Of a stretch of DNA of 7,734 nt, positions 7,136-7,734 are shown piece by piece. The position numbers and the translations under genes are program-made. The stretch covers positions 92,445-100,178 of the forward strand of contig JAAVDT010000021.1 in NCBI GenBank assembly GCA_014801655.1, read 5' to 3'. Source of the DNA: Bacteroides sp. Its GTDB lineage: Bacteria > Bacteroidota > Bacteroidia > Bacteroidales > Muribaculaceae. The notes under the pieces are model-generated. The model saw only the letters and a list, made by a program, of their open reading frames with translations. It ran no database searches and had not been told where the DNA came from. The number at the start of each line of letters is the position of its first letter. The first letter of the stretch is position 1.

Positions 7136-7717
7136 ATGAAAGCATTGTTGATCGACCGCGAAGCCTCCCATCCGCTCCTCCTTCCCCCGCAGCTCACCCT
7201 GATTGCCGATTCATCAATCACCCCTCCCGGACGCCCCGTGTTTCTGCCCGATTTCACCGACGATTGGGCCGTGGAATTTTATTTTGCCGTGAAAGTGAGC
7301 CGACTGGGCAAGGATATTGCGCTGAAATTCGCCCCCCGCTATTTCGAGAGCTTCACCCTGGCCATGCGAATCGTGCCGATAGGCATTGTCGACGCCCTGC
7401 GCAGCGCCGGCCGCCCCGACGGAGTTGCCTCAGTGTTCGACAACGCCTTGACCCTCGGCGAATGGACACCATTCCCCGCCTCCGAAGAAGACACCCCGCT
7501 GACCATCACGCTCAACGACGCACAGATAGTCATCGAGCAACCCCGCCTCTGCGCCGCCCAGGCCATAGAAGCCATCTCCCGCTACTGCACCCTCAAAACC
7601 GGCGACATCCTCATGCCCTTCCGCCTGACCCCTCCCGCCACCGCCACCTCCGGCGCCACCTTCACCGCCACCCTCCTCCCCACCGCCACCCCCCTCCTAG
7701 CCCAGCGCCTCCACTAA
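7136..7717 (+). CDS. Small FAH-fold protein lacking most catalytic residues (possible pseudoenzyme)
   Basis: The protein has 193 residues, close to the roughly 200 residues of short Bacteroidales FAH-family proteins, and aligns with them from memory along the whole length. Matching segments are P-V-F-L-P-D-F (34-40), VEFYFAVKVSRLGKDIALKF (46-65), A-P-R-Y-F (66-70), V-F-D-N-A-L-T-L-G-E-W (100-110) and L-K-T-G-D-I-L (153-159). The family metal site uses two Glu (ExE) and an Asp. Here the first Glu is kept (E47), the second is Tyr49 and the Asp position is Arg78. The Lys of K-G-F-D is Ser99, and T-G-T-P after K-T-G-D is replaced by M-P-F-R-L. Active hydrolase/decarboxylase chemistry therefore looks unlikely; a ligand-binding or regulatory role is inferred only. 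The 14-base gap after rex implies cotranscription. The last 40 codons are low complexity (Ala/Thr/Pro/Leu) and C-rich, which could signal relaxed constraint. There is no signal peptide, so it should be cytoplasmic. Confidence 0.72.
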   Translation: MKALLIDREASHPLLLPPQLTLIADSSITPPGRPVFLPDFTDDWAVEFYFAVKVSRLGKDIALKFAPRYFESFTLAMRIVPIGIVDALRSAGRPDGVASVFDNALTLGEWTPFPASEEDTPLTITLNDAQIVIEQPRLCAAQAIEAISRYCTLKTGDILMPFRLTPPATATSGATFTATLLPTATPLLAQRLH

Positions 7718-7734
7718 CCACCCACCCCCTTCAC
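7681..7734 (+). other. C-rich, G-poor 3' end and flank; possible Rho-type termination region
   Basis: By hand count, the last 54 bases contain 34 C and 4 G. They span the end of the FAH-like gene and its 17-base downstream flank. No hairpin plus T tract is seen. C-rich, G-poor RNA is the known loading preference of Rho, so this is a candidate factor-dependent termination zone. The window ends before the true extent is visible. Confidence 0.25.

Overview
The window looks like chromosomal DNA of a Bacteroidales bacterium, most likely a GC-rich Muribaculaceae-type gut commensal. Three things point there. Three upstream regions carry the Bacteroidetes -7 promoter signature TAnnTTTG. The genes lack convincing Shine-Dalgarno sequences. 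The protein set is typical of the phylum: a giant periplasmic TPR protein, an Ig-like lipoprotein with the GGP(K/R)DxxPP start, and a Rex of Bacteroidetes type. The genus is inferred; no rRNA or taxonomic marker is present.

Layout. On the minus strand, 90-3071 encodes a secreted protein of about 993 residues made almost entirely of TPR-like helical repeats. A possible next gene on that strand begins at 32 and runs off the left edge. A divergent intergenic region (3072-3263) holds one -7 element for each direction, a phased A-tract direct repeat and a small inverted repeat. On the plus strand, 3264-4094 encodes a DinD-like (DNA damage-inducible protein D) protein whose DNA is visibly less GC-rich than its neighbours, so it looks like an accessory gene. 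After a 260-base gap with its own -7 element comes a tight plus-strand group: an Ig-like/beta-sandwich surface lipoprotein (4355-6409), the NADH/NAD+-sensing repressor Rex (6456-7121) and a small protein related to fumarylacetoacetate hydrolase (FAH) (7136-7717).

How the parts may work together. The lipoprotein, rex and the FAH-like gene are spaced 46 and 14 bases apart with no visible terminator, so they are probably one transcript. This would couple an envelope lipoprotein to a redox-responsive regulator. The FAH-like protein aligns along its whole length with the family as I know it, but most metal and active-site positions are replaced, so it is more likely a pseudoenzyme or binding protein than a hydrolase. 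This is the most unusual element seen. I found no CRISPR array, rRNA, tRNA, transposase, phage structural gene or defence cassette.
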